From contig NZ_JAHFZZ010000005.1 in assembly GCF_018603905.1 (NCBI RefSeq), positions 186,001-250,000 of the forward strand: DNA of 64,000 nt. The letters are read 5' to 3'. Within the stretch, counting starts at the first letter, position 1. Each line of letters opens with the position of its first letter. The notes beneath the pieces are model-generated. The model made no database searches. It was not told the DNA's origin and saw nothing but the letters and a program-made list of their open reading frames with translations. The DNA is from Nonomuraea sp. NEAU-A123. GTDB lineage: Bacteria; Actinomycetota; Actinomycetes; Streptosporangiales; Streptosporangiaceae. Below are positions 1 through 7,575 of this stretch, one piece after another. The translations under genes were made by a program, and so were the position numbers.

Positions 1-279
1 GGTTCGATCTTCGCGCGGGGGTCGCTGAAGAAGCTCTACCGCGACGGGGCGTCGGCGGGCGACATGGCGATGACGCTGATCCAGGCGCTGTACGACGCGG
101 CGGACGACGATTCGGCCACCGGCGGGCCCGATGTGACGCGGAAGATCTGGCCGATCGTCTCGGTGATCGACGCCGACGGCTTCCGACGGCTGCCGGAGGA
201 AGAGGTGACCGGCTACGTCGAGCAGATGCTCGAAGCGCGCCTCATCTCCCCTGACGGCCCCATCGCCCCGCTGCGCTAG
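1..279 (+). CDS. prcB: 20S proteasome beta subunit, C-terminal part
   Basis: This is the last 92 residues of the catalytic beta subunit of the actinobacterial 20S proteasome; the 5' end, with the propeptide and the N-terminal catalytic threonine, lies outside the window. The visible part runs from [13 protein letters not shown], the conserved helix-strand region of PrcB, through [13 protein letters not shown] and ends APLR. The core degrades proteins tagged with Pup. prcA starts 14 nt after the stop, behind an AAAGGA ribosome site, so the two subunits are co-transcribed as in other actinobacteria. Assignment rests on motif recognition and on the neighbouring prcA. Confidence 0.93.
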   Translation, partial: GSIFARGSLKKLYRDGASAGDMAMTLIQALYDAADDDSATGGPDVTRKIWPIVSVIDADGFRRLPEEEVTGYVEQMLEARLISPDGPIAPLR

Positions 280-293
280 AAAGGACCCCATCC

Positions 294-1088
294 GTGTCCA
301 TGCCTTTTGGATATGCGTCCCCTGAGCAGATCATGCGGGACAAGGCCGACTACGCGCGCAAAGGCATCGCGCGGGGCCGCAGCGTCGTCGTGCTGCAGTA
401 CGAGGACGGCATCCTGTTCGTCGCCCCCAACCCCTCACGGGCGCTGCACAAGATCAGCGAGATCTACGACCGCATCGGGTTCGCGGCGGTGGGCCGCTAC
501 AACGAGTTCGAGGAACTCCGGCTGGGCGGCATCCGCTACGCCGACATCAACGGCTACACCTACGACCGCTCCGACGTGACGGGCCGCGGGCTGGCCAACC
601 TGTACGCCTCCAACCTGGGCCGCATCTTCACCGAGTCGATCAAGTCGCTCGAGGTGGAGGTCGTGGTGGCCGAGGTGGGCGACGTGCCGGACGGCGACGC
701 GATCTACCGGCTGACCTTCGACGGCTCCGTCTTCGACGAACATGGCTTCGCGGCCATGGGCGGCCAGGCGGACGCGGTGGGGACGCGGCTGAAGGAGGGC
801 TACCGGGAGAGCATGCCGCTGGCCGACGCGCTGGAGGTGGCCCTGACGGCCCTCACGGAGCCCGGTGGGGAGCGCCCGCCGGTGGGGCAGCTGGAGGTGG
901 CGGTGCTGGACCGCAACCGCGAGCACCGCAAGTTCCAGCGGCTGGTGGGACCGCGCCTGGAGCGCCTCCTGGCCGCCAGGCCGGGCGCCGCCGCCGGCTC
1001 TCCACTCGAAGCCGACGACTCCGCATCCGACACACCACCCCCAACCGCCCCCGAGGGCGACCTCGACGACGGCTCGCCGCCCCTTTAA
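294..1088 (+). CDS. prcA: 20S proteasome alpha subunit
   Basis: This is the structural alpha subunit that forms the outer gated rings of the 20S proteasome. It has 264 residues and starts at a GTG ([12 protein letters not shown]) 14 nt after prcB, with AAAGGA upstream. The N-terminal gate segment [25 protein letters not shown] and the strand [17 protein letters not shown] are typical of PrcA. The last ~25 residues are a disordered acidic/proline tail ([15 protein letters not shown]) ending SPPL. It is the last gene of the prcBA unit, since a strong terminator follows directly. The usual partners Pup and Dop must lie upstream of the window; PafA is at 2227. Confidence 0.95.
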   Translation: MSMPFGYASPEQIMRDKADYARKGIARGRSVVVLQYEDGILFVAPNPSRALHKISEIYDRIGFAAVGRYNEFEELRLGGIRYADINGYTYDRSDVTGRGLANLYASNLGRIFTESIKSLEVEVVVAEVGDVPDGDAIYRLTFDGSVFDEHGFAAMGGQADAVGTRLKEGYRESMPLADALEVALTALTEPGGERPPVGQLEVAVLDRNREHRKFQRLVGPRLERLLAARPGAAAGSPLEADDSASDTPPPTAPEGDLDDGSPPL

Positions 1089-1099
1089 CCCACGACACT

Positions 1100-1201
1100 G
1101 CCCGGGCGGGCGTTCGCCGCCCGCTCGGGCGCTGGTCCCGTTGTCTGGTTCCCGTCCCGCTCGGGTAGGCGGTCTTCGCCCGCCCGGGCTTTTTTCTTTT
1201 T
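1100..1201 (+). terminator. Rho-independent terminator of prcBA with a very long loop
   Basis: GCCCGGGCGGGCG (1100-1112) pairs perfectly over 13 bp with CGCCCGCCCGGGC (1177-1189), and TTTTTTCTTTTT follows at once. The loop is 64 nt and itself GC-rich, which is unusual for an intrinsic terminator. The T-tract is also the first part of the repeat starting at 1190, so the terminator and the repeat are joined. This is the only feature seen in 1089-1189. Confidence 0.8.
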
Positions 1202-1316
1202 GTACGGCAAGCATGGGGCACCCCCATCCACCGCACAGGGCTGGCGTCTGTCCAGGGGAACGCTCCTCCGGTGATGCGGGGCCGGGCGCCGTGACGAGAC
1301 GGCAGTCAAGCCATGG
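1190..1316 (+). repeat. Dispersed intergenic repeat, copy A (left arm of an inverted pair)
   Basis: A ~126-bp block starts with a T-tract and GTACGGCAAGCATGGGGCAC, contains GTCCAGGGGAACGCTCCTCC, and ends GTCAAGCCATGG. It recurs in opposite orientation at 1924-2049 with only about eight differences by eye, and in diverged form at 17939-18030. It contains a small hairpin (ATGGGG-CAC-CCCCAT). It encodes no credible protein. The inverted pair brackets the gene at 1383. Confidence 0.8.
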
Positions 1317-1382
1317 TCCAATGTGACCTGGTTCACACTGATTTGGGCGAACCGGTGGGCGGCCTCGCGTATCGAAGAGAGC

Positions 1383-1910
1383 GTGAAAAACACCATGCGC
1401 ACCCTCCTGGCGGGCGCCGCCGCAGCAGCCGTCGTCCTGACCGCCGGTACGGCCGCGAATGCCGCCACCACGGCCGTCCCCAAGTTCAAGGCGCCCAAGA
1501 CCTTCGGCACGACCTTCCAGGCCGATCCGAAGCACGACTTCACCAAGCACATCTCCCCCCGCCACGACGGCATCCTTCGTGGCCTGATCACGCACCTCAG
1601 CGGCAGCACCGCTGAGTACACGCCGGTCAAGTGGAAGAAGGGCACCATGACGGAGGGGCAGTTCGTCACCCCGCCCGAGGGTGACGTGATGGCCTACTCG
1701 TCGCCGATCGCCAAGAACGTGGTGTTCCTGTCGGCGTTCGGCTGCAAGGTGGCCGAAGGCGAGCTCACGATCGGCAGGAAGGACGCTCTCGGCAACAAGC
1801 GCTGCGCGCCGTCCATCCTGCTCAAGCGGCACAAGCGCGCCGCCCACCCGTCGCTGATCACGGTCTACAAGGGCCAGATCGTCAAGGTCCAGGAGATCTA
1901 CACCCCCTGA
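1383..1910 (+). CDS. Secreted protein of unknown function
   Basis: The family is not recognised. The GTG at 1383 (MKNTMRTLLAGAAAAAVV) is chosen because it is preceded by AGAGAG and gives a clean Sec signal peptide, with cleavage likely after TAANA; an upstream in-frame ATG at 1323 would put 20 extra residues before the signal. The mature protein has ~147 residues, is basic, and has two cysteines (FGCKVAEGE and NKRCAPS) that could form a disulphide. It lies between prcA and pafA, framed by inverted copies of a dispersed repeat, and is unrelated to the proteasome in sequence. It may therefore be cargo inserted into the locus. Function is unknown. Confidence 0.75.
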   Translation: MKNTMRTLLAGAAAAAVVLTAGTAANAATTAVPKFKAPKTFGTTFQADPKHDFTKHISPRHDGILRGLITHLSGSTAEYTPVKWKKGTMTEGQFVTPPEGDVMAYSSPIAKNVVFLSAFGCKVAEGELTIGRKDALGNKRCAPSILLKRHKRAAHPSLITVYKGQIVKVQEIYTP

Positions 1911-1923
1911 CGCCCCGGCGGTT

Positions 1924-2049
1924 CATGGCTTGGCCGCCGTCTCGTCACGGCGCCCGGCCACGTATCACCGGAGGAGCGTTCCCCTGGACAGACGCCGGCC
2001 CTGTGCGGTGGATGGGGGTGCCCCATGCCTGCCGTACAAAAAAGAAAAA
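1924..2049 (-). repeat. Dispersed intergenic repeat, copy B (right arm of the inverted pair)
   Basis: This is the reverse-complement copy of 1190-1316. Read on the minus strand it starts with a T-tract and GTACGGCAGGCATGGGG, and ends GGCCAAGCCATG. The two copies point T-tract outward and frame the secreted-protein gene. The rest of the 316-bp gap 1911-2226 (2050-2214) is GC-rich, with short inverted segments but no gene that can be supported; the pafA promoter lies at its right end. Confidence 0.8.
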
Positions 2050-2214
2050 GGGTTCAGGTGCCCACTCGGGCGGGGCGGGGACAACAAGCGCGGGCGGTGC
2101 GGGGATCGCCCGCTGGGGGTGCGGACCTGGGAATGGCCATCTGGGGGGTGGCCATCTGGTGAGGGCGCGCGGGAAACACCGGGAAGATCTCTCCCGCTTG
2201 TCGATCCGTGGGCA

Positions 2215-2220
2215 TAGTGT
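2215..2220 (+). promoter_or_regulatory. -10 box (TAGTGT) of pafA
   Basis: TAGTGT lies 6 nt before the ATG at 2227, the same spacing as in ten other genes here that look leaderless. No convincing -35 box is visible. The position supports the ATG at 2227 over the GTG at 2224 as the pafA start. Confidence 0.5.
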
Positions 2221-2226
2221 GAGGTG

Positions 2227-3585
2227 ATGGATCGTCGCATCTTCGGGCTGGAGAACGAGTACGGCGTGACCTGCACGTTCAGGGGGCAGCGCAGGCTGTC
2301 CCCCGACGAGGTCGCGCGCTACCTGTTCCGGCGGGTCGTGTCCTGGGGCCGATCGAGCAACGTCTTCCTCCGCAACGGCGCACGTCTGTACCTCGACGTG
2401 GGCAGCCATCCTGAATACGCAACACCCGAGTGTGACAACGTCATCGAACTCGTCACCCACGACAAGGCCGGCGAACGCATCCTCGAGGGACTCCTCGTCG
2501 ACGCCGAGAAGCGGCTGCGCGAAGAGGGCATCGCCGGTGACATCTATCTCTTCAAGAACAACACCGACTCAGCCGGCAACTCCTACGGCTGTCACGAGAA
2601 CTATCTGGTCGGCAGGCACGGCGAGTTCGGCCGGCTGGCCGATGTCCTGATCCCGTTCCTGGTCACCCGGCAGATCATCTGCGGCGCGGGCAAGGTGCTG
2701 CAGACGCCGCGCGGCGCGGTCTACTGCGTGTCGCAGCGCGCCGAGCACATCTGGGAGGGCGTCTCCTCGGCGACGACCCGGTCCAGGCCGATCATCAACA
2801 CGCGCGACGAGCCGCACGCCGACGCCGAGCGGTTCCGCCGCCTGCACGTCATCGTGGGCGACTCGAACATGAGCGAGGCCACCATGCTGCTCAAGGTCGG
2901 CGCCACCGACCTGGTGCTGCGCATGATCGAGGCGGGCACGGTGATGCGCGACCTGTCGCTGGAGAACCCGATCAGGGCCATCCGCGAGGTCTCCCACGAC
3001 ATGACCGGGCGGCGCCGGGTGCGGCTGGCCAACGGCCGCGAGGCCTCCAGCCTGGAGATCCAGATGGAATACCTGTCGAAGGCCAAGGACTTCGTCGACC
3101 GGCGGGGCGGCGACGCGATCGCGCGCCGGGTGCTGGAGCTGTGGGAGCGGACGCTGCACGCGGTCGAGACCGGCAATCTCGACCTGGTGGCGCGCGAGAT
3201 CGACTGGGTGACGAAATACCAGCTCATCGAGCGTTACCGCAGGAAGTACGACCTGCCGCTGTCCTCGCCGAGGGTGGCGCAGCTCGACCTGGCCTACCAC
3301 GACGTGCACCGCAAGCGCGGCCTGTTCTACCTGCTGCAGAAGCGCGGCTCGGTGGAGCGGGTGGCGTCCGACCTGAAGATCTTCGAGGCCAAGTCGGTGC
3401 CGCCGCAGACGACCAGGGCGCGGCTGCGGGGTGAGTTCATCCGGAAGGCGCAGGAGAAGCGGCGCGACTTCACCGTCGACTGGGTGCATCTCAAGCTGAA
3501 CGACCAGGCGCAGCGCACCGTGCTGTGCAAGGACCCGTTCCGCAGCGTCGACGAGCGAGTGGACAAGCTCATCGCCGGAATGTAG
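2227..3585 (+). CDS. pafA: Pup-protein ligase
   Basis: PafA uses ATP to join the C-terminal glutamate of Pup to substrate lysines, marking proteins for the Mpa-proteasome. The protein has 452 residues, close to the usual length. The opening [16 protein letters not shown] is diagnostic. With the ATG at 2227 the magnesium/ATP-site glutamate falls at E9 (GLENEYG) and the catalytic aspartate at D57 ([15 protein letters not shown]), the numbering known for PafA. An extra GTG codon directly upstream (2224) gives one more residue; the family start and the -10 box at 2215 favour 2227. It is transcribed apart from prcBA because a terminator and the repeat unit intervene. Confidence 0.96.
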   Translation: MDRRIFGLENEYGVTCTFRGQRRLSPDEVARYLFRRVVSWGRSSNVFLRNGARLYLDVGSHPEYATPECDNVIELVTHDKAGERILEGLLVDAEKRLREEGIAGDIYLFKNNTDSAGNSYGCHENYLVGRHGEFGRLADVLIPFLVTRQIICGAGKVLQTPRGAVYCVSQRAEHIWEGVSSATTRSRPIINTRDEPHADAERFRRLHVIVGDSNMSEATMLLKVGATDLVLRMIEAGTVMRDLSLENPIRAIREVSHDMTGRRRVRLANGREASSLEIQMEYLSKAKDFVDRRGGDAIARRVLELWERTLHAVETGNLDLVAREIDWVTKYQLIERYRRKYDLPLSSPRVAQLDLAYHDVHRKRGLFYLLQKRGSVERVASDLKIFEAKSVPPQTTRARLRGEFIRKAQEKRRDFTVDWVHLKLNDQAQRTVLCKDPFRSVDERVDKLIAGM

Positions 3586-3659
3586 CGACTGGTTTACCCC
3601 GGCCCTACTTGGATGTCGGATAGGGTGACGCGAATCTGACGTCTTTCCGAGGGAAATCC

Positions 3660-4598
3660 ATGCGCCGCGCTCTGGCCGCTCTGGCCGCCGTGCCTTTGAT
3701 CTTCTTCGCCGCCGCGTGCGGCGGCTCCGACTCGGGTGCCAACGGGGCCGCCGCCACCGCGAGCAGCGCGCCGGGCAAGGTGAAGGTCACCGGCAATGTG
3801 GGCGCCAAGCCCACGGTGACCTTCCCCGCCGGCACGCCTGCCACCAAGTCCTCCTACGAGGTGCTGACCCCTGGCACGGGCCCGCAGGTGAAGAGCGGCG
3901 ACAAGATCATCGTCAACCTGACCGTCTACAACTGGGACGGCAAGCAGAACGCTTTCCAAGGCTCTTCCTACGACTCCAAGGCGCCGGAGACCATCGCGGT
4001 CGACCAGCAACTGCCGCAGGTGCTGCAGGAGGGCTTCACCAAGGTCAAGCACGGCGGCCGGGTGCTGGCCGTGATGGCCGCCGACGCCGCTCAGCAGCAG
4101 CAGGGCCAGGCCGCGCAGCCGACGAAGGTGTTCGTCGTCGACGTGGTCGGGTCGCCGCCCGCCGCGCTGAAGGCGGCCACCGGCAAGGAGGTCGGCGAGA
4201 GCATCAAGGGTGTCAAGGTCGTCAACCCGGGCGGCGACAAGGCGCCCACGCTGACCACCAAGACCAAGGACAAGCCGTCCAAGGAGCTCGTGGTCAAGAC
4301 CGTGATCCAGGGCACCGGAGCGAAGGTGCAGGCGGGCCAGACGGTGGTCGCCCACTACACGGGCAAGATCTGGGGCACCGACAAGGAGTTCGACTCGAGC
4401 TGGACCAAGGGTGAGCCGGCCTCGTTCCCGCTCGCGAACGTGATCCAGGGCTGGCAGAAGGGCCTGGCCGGGGTTCCGGTCGGCAGCCGGGTCGTGATGA
4501 GCATCCCGCCGGACCTCGGCTACGGCGCGCAGGAGCAGAACGGGATCCCGGGCAACAGCACGCTGGTGTTCGTGGTGGACGTTCTGTCGGCCTACTGA
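3660..4598 (+). CDS. FKBP-type peptidyl-prolyl isomerase lipoprotein (two domains, first degenerate)
   Basis: This is a membrane-anchored foldase candidate that would act outside the cytoplasmic membrane. Residues 1-20 form a lipoprotein signal with lipobox FAAAC; a Ser/Gly/Ala linker follows. The second half (~220-312) is a clear FKBP domain: GQTVVAHYTGKIWGTDKEFDSS, then GLAGVPVGSRVVMSIPPDLGYG and STLVFVVDVLSAY. An FKBP-like first half (~65-170) ends TKVFVVDVVG but lacks the YTG and YG active-site motifs and has a poly-Gln stretch, so it is probably inactive. The start has GAGGGAA upstream, and TAGGGT at 3621 is a likely -10. The next gene is a tandem paralogue. Confidence 0.9.
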   Translation: MRRALAALAAVPLIFFAAACGGSDSGANGAAATASSAPGKVKVTGNVGAKPTVTFPAGTPATKSSYEVLTPGTGPQVKSGDKIIVNLTVYNWDGKQNAFQGSSYDSKAPETIAVDQQLPQVLQEGFTKVKHGGRVLAVMAADAAQQQQGQAAQPTKVFVVDVVGSPPAALKAATGKEVGESIKGVKVVNPGGDKAPTLTTKTKDKPSKELVVKTVIQGTGAKVQAGQTVVAHYTGKIWGTDKEFDSSWTKGEPASFPLANVIQGWQKGLAGVPVGSRVVMSIPPDLGYGAQEQNGIPGNSTLVFVVDVLSAY

Positions 4599-4629
4599 TG
4601 GGTGGTCGGATAAAGCGGTAGCATCTCGG

Positions 4630-4657
4630 GGCCCGGCGACGACACCGTCGCCGGGCC
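4630..4657 (+). other. Perfect hairpin in the leader of the second FKBP gene
   Basis: GGCCCGGCGACG (4630-4641) and CGTCGCCGGGCC (4646-4657) pair over 12 bp with a 4-nt ACAC loop. There is no T-tract. A TAGCAT box at 4619-4624 would place the transcript start at or just before the stem, so this could be a 5' stabilising stem-loop of the downstream mRNA; it could instead slow read-through from the upstream gene. Confidence 0.55.
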
Positions 4658-4678
4658 GCCCGCTTGGGGAGGGGTTCG

Positions 4679-5575
4679 ATGCGCCGCCGCACCGTCGCGC
4701 TGCTGCTGCCGCTGGCGCTGCTGACGGCCTGCACCGGCACCGAGACGGGCGATCCGGAGCTGAAGGTGGGCGGCCGGTTCGGCGCCAAGCCCACGATCGT
4801 CTTCCCGGCCGGCAAGCCGTCGGCCGGGCTGCAGGTGGACCAGCTCGCGGCGGGCAAGGGCGCGCTGCTGGGCAAGGACGACGTGGCGATCGTCCAGTAC
4901 ACCGCGCACGTCTGGGACGGCGGAGAGAACCGGCTCGTTGACTCCAGCTTCAACCGTGGCGCCCCGGCCGCCTTCCCGGTCGGCCGGCTGATCCCCGGCC
5001 TGGACCGGGCGCTGCAGGGCCGCCGGGTGGGCAGCAGGGTGATCGCCGCCATCCCGCCCGCCGACGGCTTCGGCGCCAACCCGCCGCAGGGCGTCGCCTC
5101 GGGTGCCGACCTGTTCTACGTGATCGACATCCTCGGCACGCACCCGAAGGACGCCTCCATCAAAGGGCGGGGCGGGTCGCTGGCGGGTGTGCGGGTCACC
5201 GGCGCCGCCCGGCCGGGGCTCTCGGTGCCCGCGACCGCGCCGCCGCGCAGGTTCGCCACCAAGGTGCTGGCCAAGGGGGCGGGCCGCCGGACGCAGGCGG
5301 GGCAACTGCTGGTCACCCAGTACGAGGGGGCGATCTGGGGGCGGCGCCGGATCTTCGACGCCACCTGGAGCACCGGGCGGCCGAAGGCGTTCAAGATCGG
5401 CGACGGCAGCGTGATCAAGGGCTGGGACCGGGCGCTGGTGGGCGTTCCGGTCGGGAGCCGCGTGCTGATGATCGTCCCGCCTGCCTACGGTTACGGGCCC
5501 ACGGGCCAGCCCGCCTTCGGCATCCGCGCCGCCGACACGTTGGTCTTCGTGGTGGACGTCCTGGCCGCCTACTGA
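4679..5575 (+). CDS. FKBP-type peptidyl-prolyl isomerase lipoprotein (two domains)
   Basis: This is a second double-FKBP lipoprotein, 298 residues, paralogous to the gene before it. The ATG at 4679 follows GGGGAGGGG and gives signal and lipobox LLTAC; the upstream TTG at 4664 would only extend the n-region. Domain 1 (~50-150) has VQYTAHVWDGGENRLVDSSF and AIPPADGFGAN; domain 2 (~195-298) has VTQYEGAIWGRRRIFDATW, VGVPVGSRVLMIVPPAYGYG and TLVFVVDVLAAY. Both domains look more complete than domain 1 of the upstream paralogue. It probably assists folding of exported proteins; tat and lnt genes also lie in this window but are not linked to it in an operon. Confidence 0.9.
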   Translation: MRRRTVALLLPLALLTACTGTETGDPELKVGGRFGAKPTIVFPAGKPSAGLQVDQLAAGKGALLGKDDVAIVQYTAHVWDGGENRLVDSSFNRGAPAAFPVGRLIPGLDRALQGRRVGSRVIAAIPPADGFGANPPQGVASGADLFYVIDILGTHPKDASIKGRGGSLAGVRVTGAARPGLSVPATAPPRRFATKVLAKGAGRRTQAGQLLVTQYEGAIWGRRRIFDATWSTGRPKAFKIGDGSVIKGWDRALVGVPVGSRVLMIVPPAYGYGPTGQPAFGIRAADTLVFVVDVLAAY

Positions 5576-5581
5576 TCTGTG

Positions 5582-6364
5582 TCAGGGCGTCCAGACGTAC
5601 GGGGTGGTCGTGGTCACCGCGTGGAAGCCCAGGCGCCGCAGGATCGGCCTGCTGTCGTCCGAGGCGTCCACCTGGATATAGTCGACCCCGGCCGCCACGG
5701 CGAGCTGGGCGCGACGGGCGACCAGGGCGCGATAGATGCCGCGGCCCCGCCACTCCGGCAGCGTCGAGCCGCCCCAGAGCCCGGCGAACCCGGTGCCCGG
5801 CTTGTGCACCAGCCAGGCGGCCGAGACGACCCGGCCGCCGGCCTCGGCCGCCAGTATGGCGATGCCGTCGGGGTCGGTCGTGACCCGCCGGATCAGGTCG
5901 TCGCCCAGCCAGCTCCAGTCCTCGCCCCAGACGGTGGACTCCATGGCGGCGATCGCCCTCAGGTCGGCGTCGGCGGTGACCTGGCGGATGGTCACGCCGG
6001 CGGCCGGCGGCGGTGCGTCCCGCATCTCCTTGGCGACGCCGACGAGCACCGTCTCCCGCTCCTCCGGCGCGAAGCCCGCGCGTACGAGCCGATCGGCCAG
6101 GTCGGCGGGCCGGTCGTGGGCCCGGGTCTTCCACTCGACGGCCTCGCCGCGGGCCGCGAAGTGCTCGCGCTGGCGGGCGATCAGCGCGTCCAGCTCGGCG
6201 CCTTCGACGCCGAGCACGGGCGGCCCCTCGACGAAGCCGCGGAACATGCCGGTGACACGCAGCACGGGGCCGTCCATCTCGTAGACGAGCCCGTCTACGG
6301 GGTGCTCGGGGATGCGCAGCCGGGTGCGGTCGTAGGCGGCGAGGAGGGGGGAGGTGTCGCTCAC
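5582..6364 (-). CDS. GNAT-family N-acetyltransferase
   Basis: The acyl-donor-binding signature is at ~195-215 (GGSTLPEWRGRGIYRALVARRAQLA), followed by the beta-strand and loop YIQVDASDDSRPILRRLGFHAV that close the GNAT fold. The protein has 260 residues; the N-terminal ~110 residues are poorly conserved and probably form an incomplete second GNAT-like lobe. The substrate cannot be read from the sequence. It is convergent with the FKBP gene (6-nt gap) and divergent from the regulator at 6421, with which it shares a 56-bp promoter region. The start is a GTG (MSDTSPLLAAYDRTRLR). Confidence 0.85.
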   Translation of the reverse strand: MSDTSPLLAAYDRTRLRIPEHPVDGLVYEMDGPVLRVTGMFRGFVEGPPVLGVEGAELDALIARQREHFAARGEAVEWKTRAHDRPADLADRLVRAGFAPEERETVLVGVAKEMRDAPPPAAGVTIRQVTADADLRAIAAMESTVWGEDWSWLGDDLIRRVTTDPDGIAILAAEAGGRVVSAAWLVHKPGTGFAGLWGGSTLPEWRGRGIYRALVARRAQLAVAAGVDYIQVDASDDSRPILRRLGFHAVTTTTPYVWTP

Positions 6365-6420
6365 GCGCAGAAGCCTAGGGGGTGCGGCCCGACGTGGTGA
6401 CGGACGCCTAGACTCCCGCT

Positions 6421-7062
6421 GTGAGCGATGACGACCTCGAGGCCCTGGCGCTGCTGCACGACCCGGTGCGGCGCAGCCTGTACGAGGCCGTGGCGGCCGG
6501 CGGCGGAGACCTGGGCAGGGCGGAGGCCGCCGAGATCGCCGGGGTGTCCAGGACGCTCGCCGGGCACCACCTGGACAAGCTCGTCGAAGCCGGGCTGCTG
6601 GAGAGCGCCTTCAGGCAGCAGGACAAGAAGGGGCCCGGCAGCGGGCGGCCCGCGAAGATCTACCGGAGGGCCGGGCGAGACCGGTCGGTGAGCCTGCCGC
6701 CGCGTGACTACGTGGCGCTCGCCTCCGTGCTGGCCGAGGTCGTCGACGCCCTCGGCGCCGAGGAACTGGCCGAGAAGACGGCGCGTGAGGCGGGGGAACG
6801 GCTGGGGCGGGGGCGGCACGAGCCCGTCGAGGCGGTGCTGCGTGAGCGGGGCTACGAGCCCTACGCCGAAGGCGGCACGCTGCGCATGCGCAACTGCCCC
6901 TTCCACGTGCTGAGCCACGAGCAGCCGCTGCTCGTGTGCTCCATGAACCTGGCCCTCTGTCAGGGGCTGCTAGAAGGACTCGGCGACGATCCCGGGCGGG
7001 CCGCGCTGGATCCGCGGCCGGGGGAGTGCTGCGTGGCACTTTCTAAAACAAATGAAGATTGA
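6421..7062 (+). CDS. ArsR-like winged-helix regulator with C-terminal cysteine cluster
   Basis: This is a DNA-binding regulator of the COG2345 type. The N-terminal winged helix (~1-80) contains LALLHDPVRRSLYEAV and the recognition segment AAEIAGVSRTLAGHHLDKLVEAGLLE. The C-terminal half ends with a Cys-rich pattern, NCPFHVLS..LVCSMNLALCQGL..GECCV, like the metal or Fe-S sites of SufR-type regulators; which ligand is bound is not known. TAGACT at 6409 lies 6 nt before the GTG, so the mRNA is probably leaderless. The DUF3291 gene follows after 21 nt and is probably co-transcribed. Confidence 0.8.
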   Translation: MSDDDLEALALLHDPVRRSLYEAVAAGGGDLGRAEAAEIAGVSRTLAGHHLDKLVEAGLLESAFRQQDKKGPGSGRPAKIYRRAGRDRSVSLPPRDYVALASVLAEVVDALGAEELAEKTAREAGERLGRGRHEPVEAVLRERGYEPYAEGGTLRMRNCPFHVLSHEQPLLVCSMNLALCQGLLEGLGDDPGRAALDPRPGECCVALSKTNED

Positions 7063-7083
7063 CATAGAACGGGGAAGGGTGGT

Positions 7084-7575
7084 GTGCTGAGCGTCATGCA
7101 TCTCGCCCAGCTCAATGTCGCCCACCTGCGCGCCCCGATCGACAGCCCCGAACTCGCGGAGTTCGTCGCCGCGCTGGAGCCCCTCAACACCGTCGCCGAC
7201 GAGTACCCCGGATTCGTGTGGCGGATGAAGGAGAGCGAAGAGGATCCGACCGCGACCATCTCCCACGAGTACGGCGACTACCTGCTGATCACCTTCTCGG
7301 TGTGGGAGTCACTCGAGTCGCTGTGGGACTACGCCTACCGCAGCGCCCATCTGGGCATGCTGCGCCGCCGCAAGGAGTGGTTCCAGCGGATGGCCGAGCC
7401 GTACATCGTGTTGTGGTGGATCCCGGAGGGCTACATCCCGAGCCTCGCCGAGGGCTGGGAGCGTCTGGAGCGCCTCAGGGCCGTGGGACCCAGCCCTGAG
7501 GCGTTCACGTTCAAGGACTCCTACGACAGCAGCGAGGCCGCGCACCTGCCCGCCGCGGCCGAGGCCACGAAGTAG
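7084..7575 (+). CDS. DUF3291 family protein
   Basis: This 163-residue protein matches the DUF3291 pattern: an N-terminal HLAQLNVAHLRAPIDSPE, a central VWRMKE, YLLITFSVWESLESLWDYAY, and aromatic WFQRMAEPYIVLWWIPEG. The family adopts a small ferredoxin-like/ABM fold; its biochemical role is unknown. The GTG at 7084 is preceded by GGAAGGG; the in-frame ATG at 7096 is an alternative. It probably forms an operon with the regulator upstream. Its last 55 nt overlap the 3' end of the convergent DUF3866 gene. Confidence 0.8.
   Translation: MLSVMHLAQLNVAHLRAPIDSPELAEFVAALEPLNTVADEYPGFVWRMKESEEDPTATISHEYGDYLLITFSVWESLESLWDYAYRSAHLGMLRRRKEWFQRMAEPYIVLWWIPEGYIPSLAEGWERLERLRAVGPSPEAFTFKDSYDSSEAAHLPAAAEATK

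Noticed and set aside
435..1847. 470-codon minus frame across prcA and the secreted-protein gene
   Set aside because: It runs through the prcBA terminator and repeat and has no recognisable domain.
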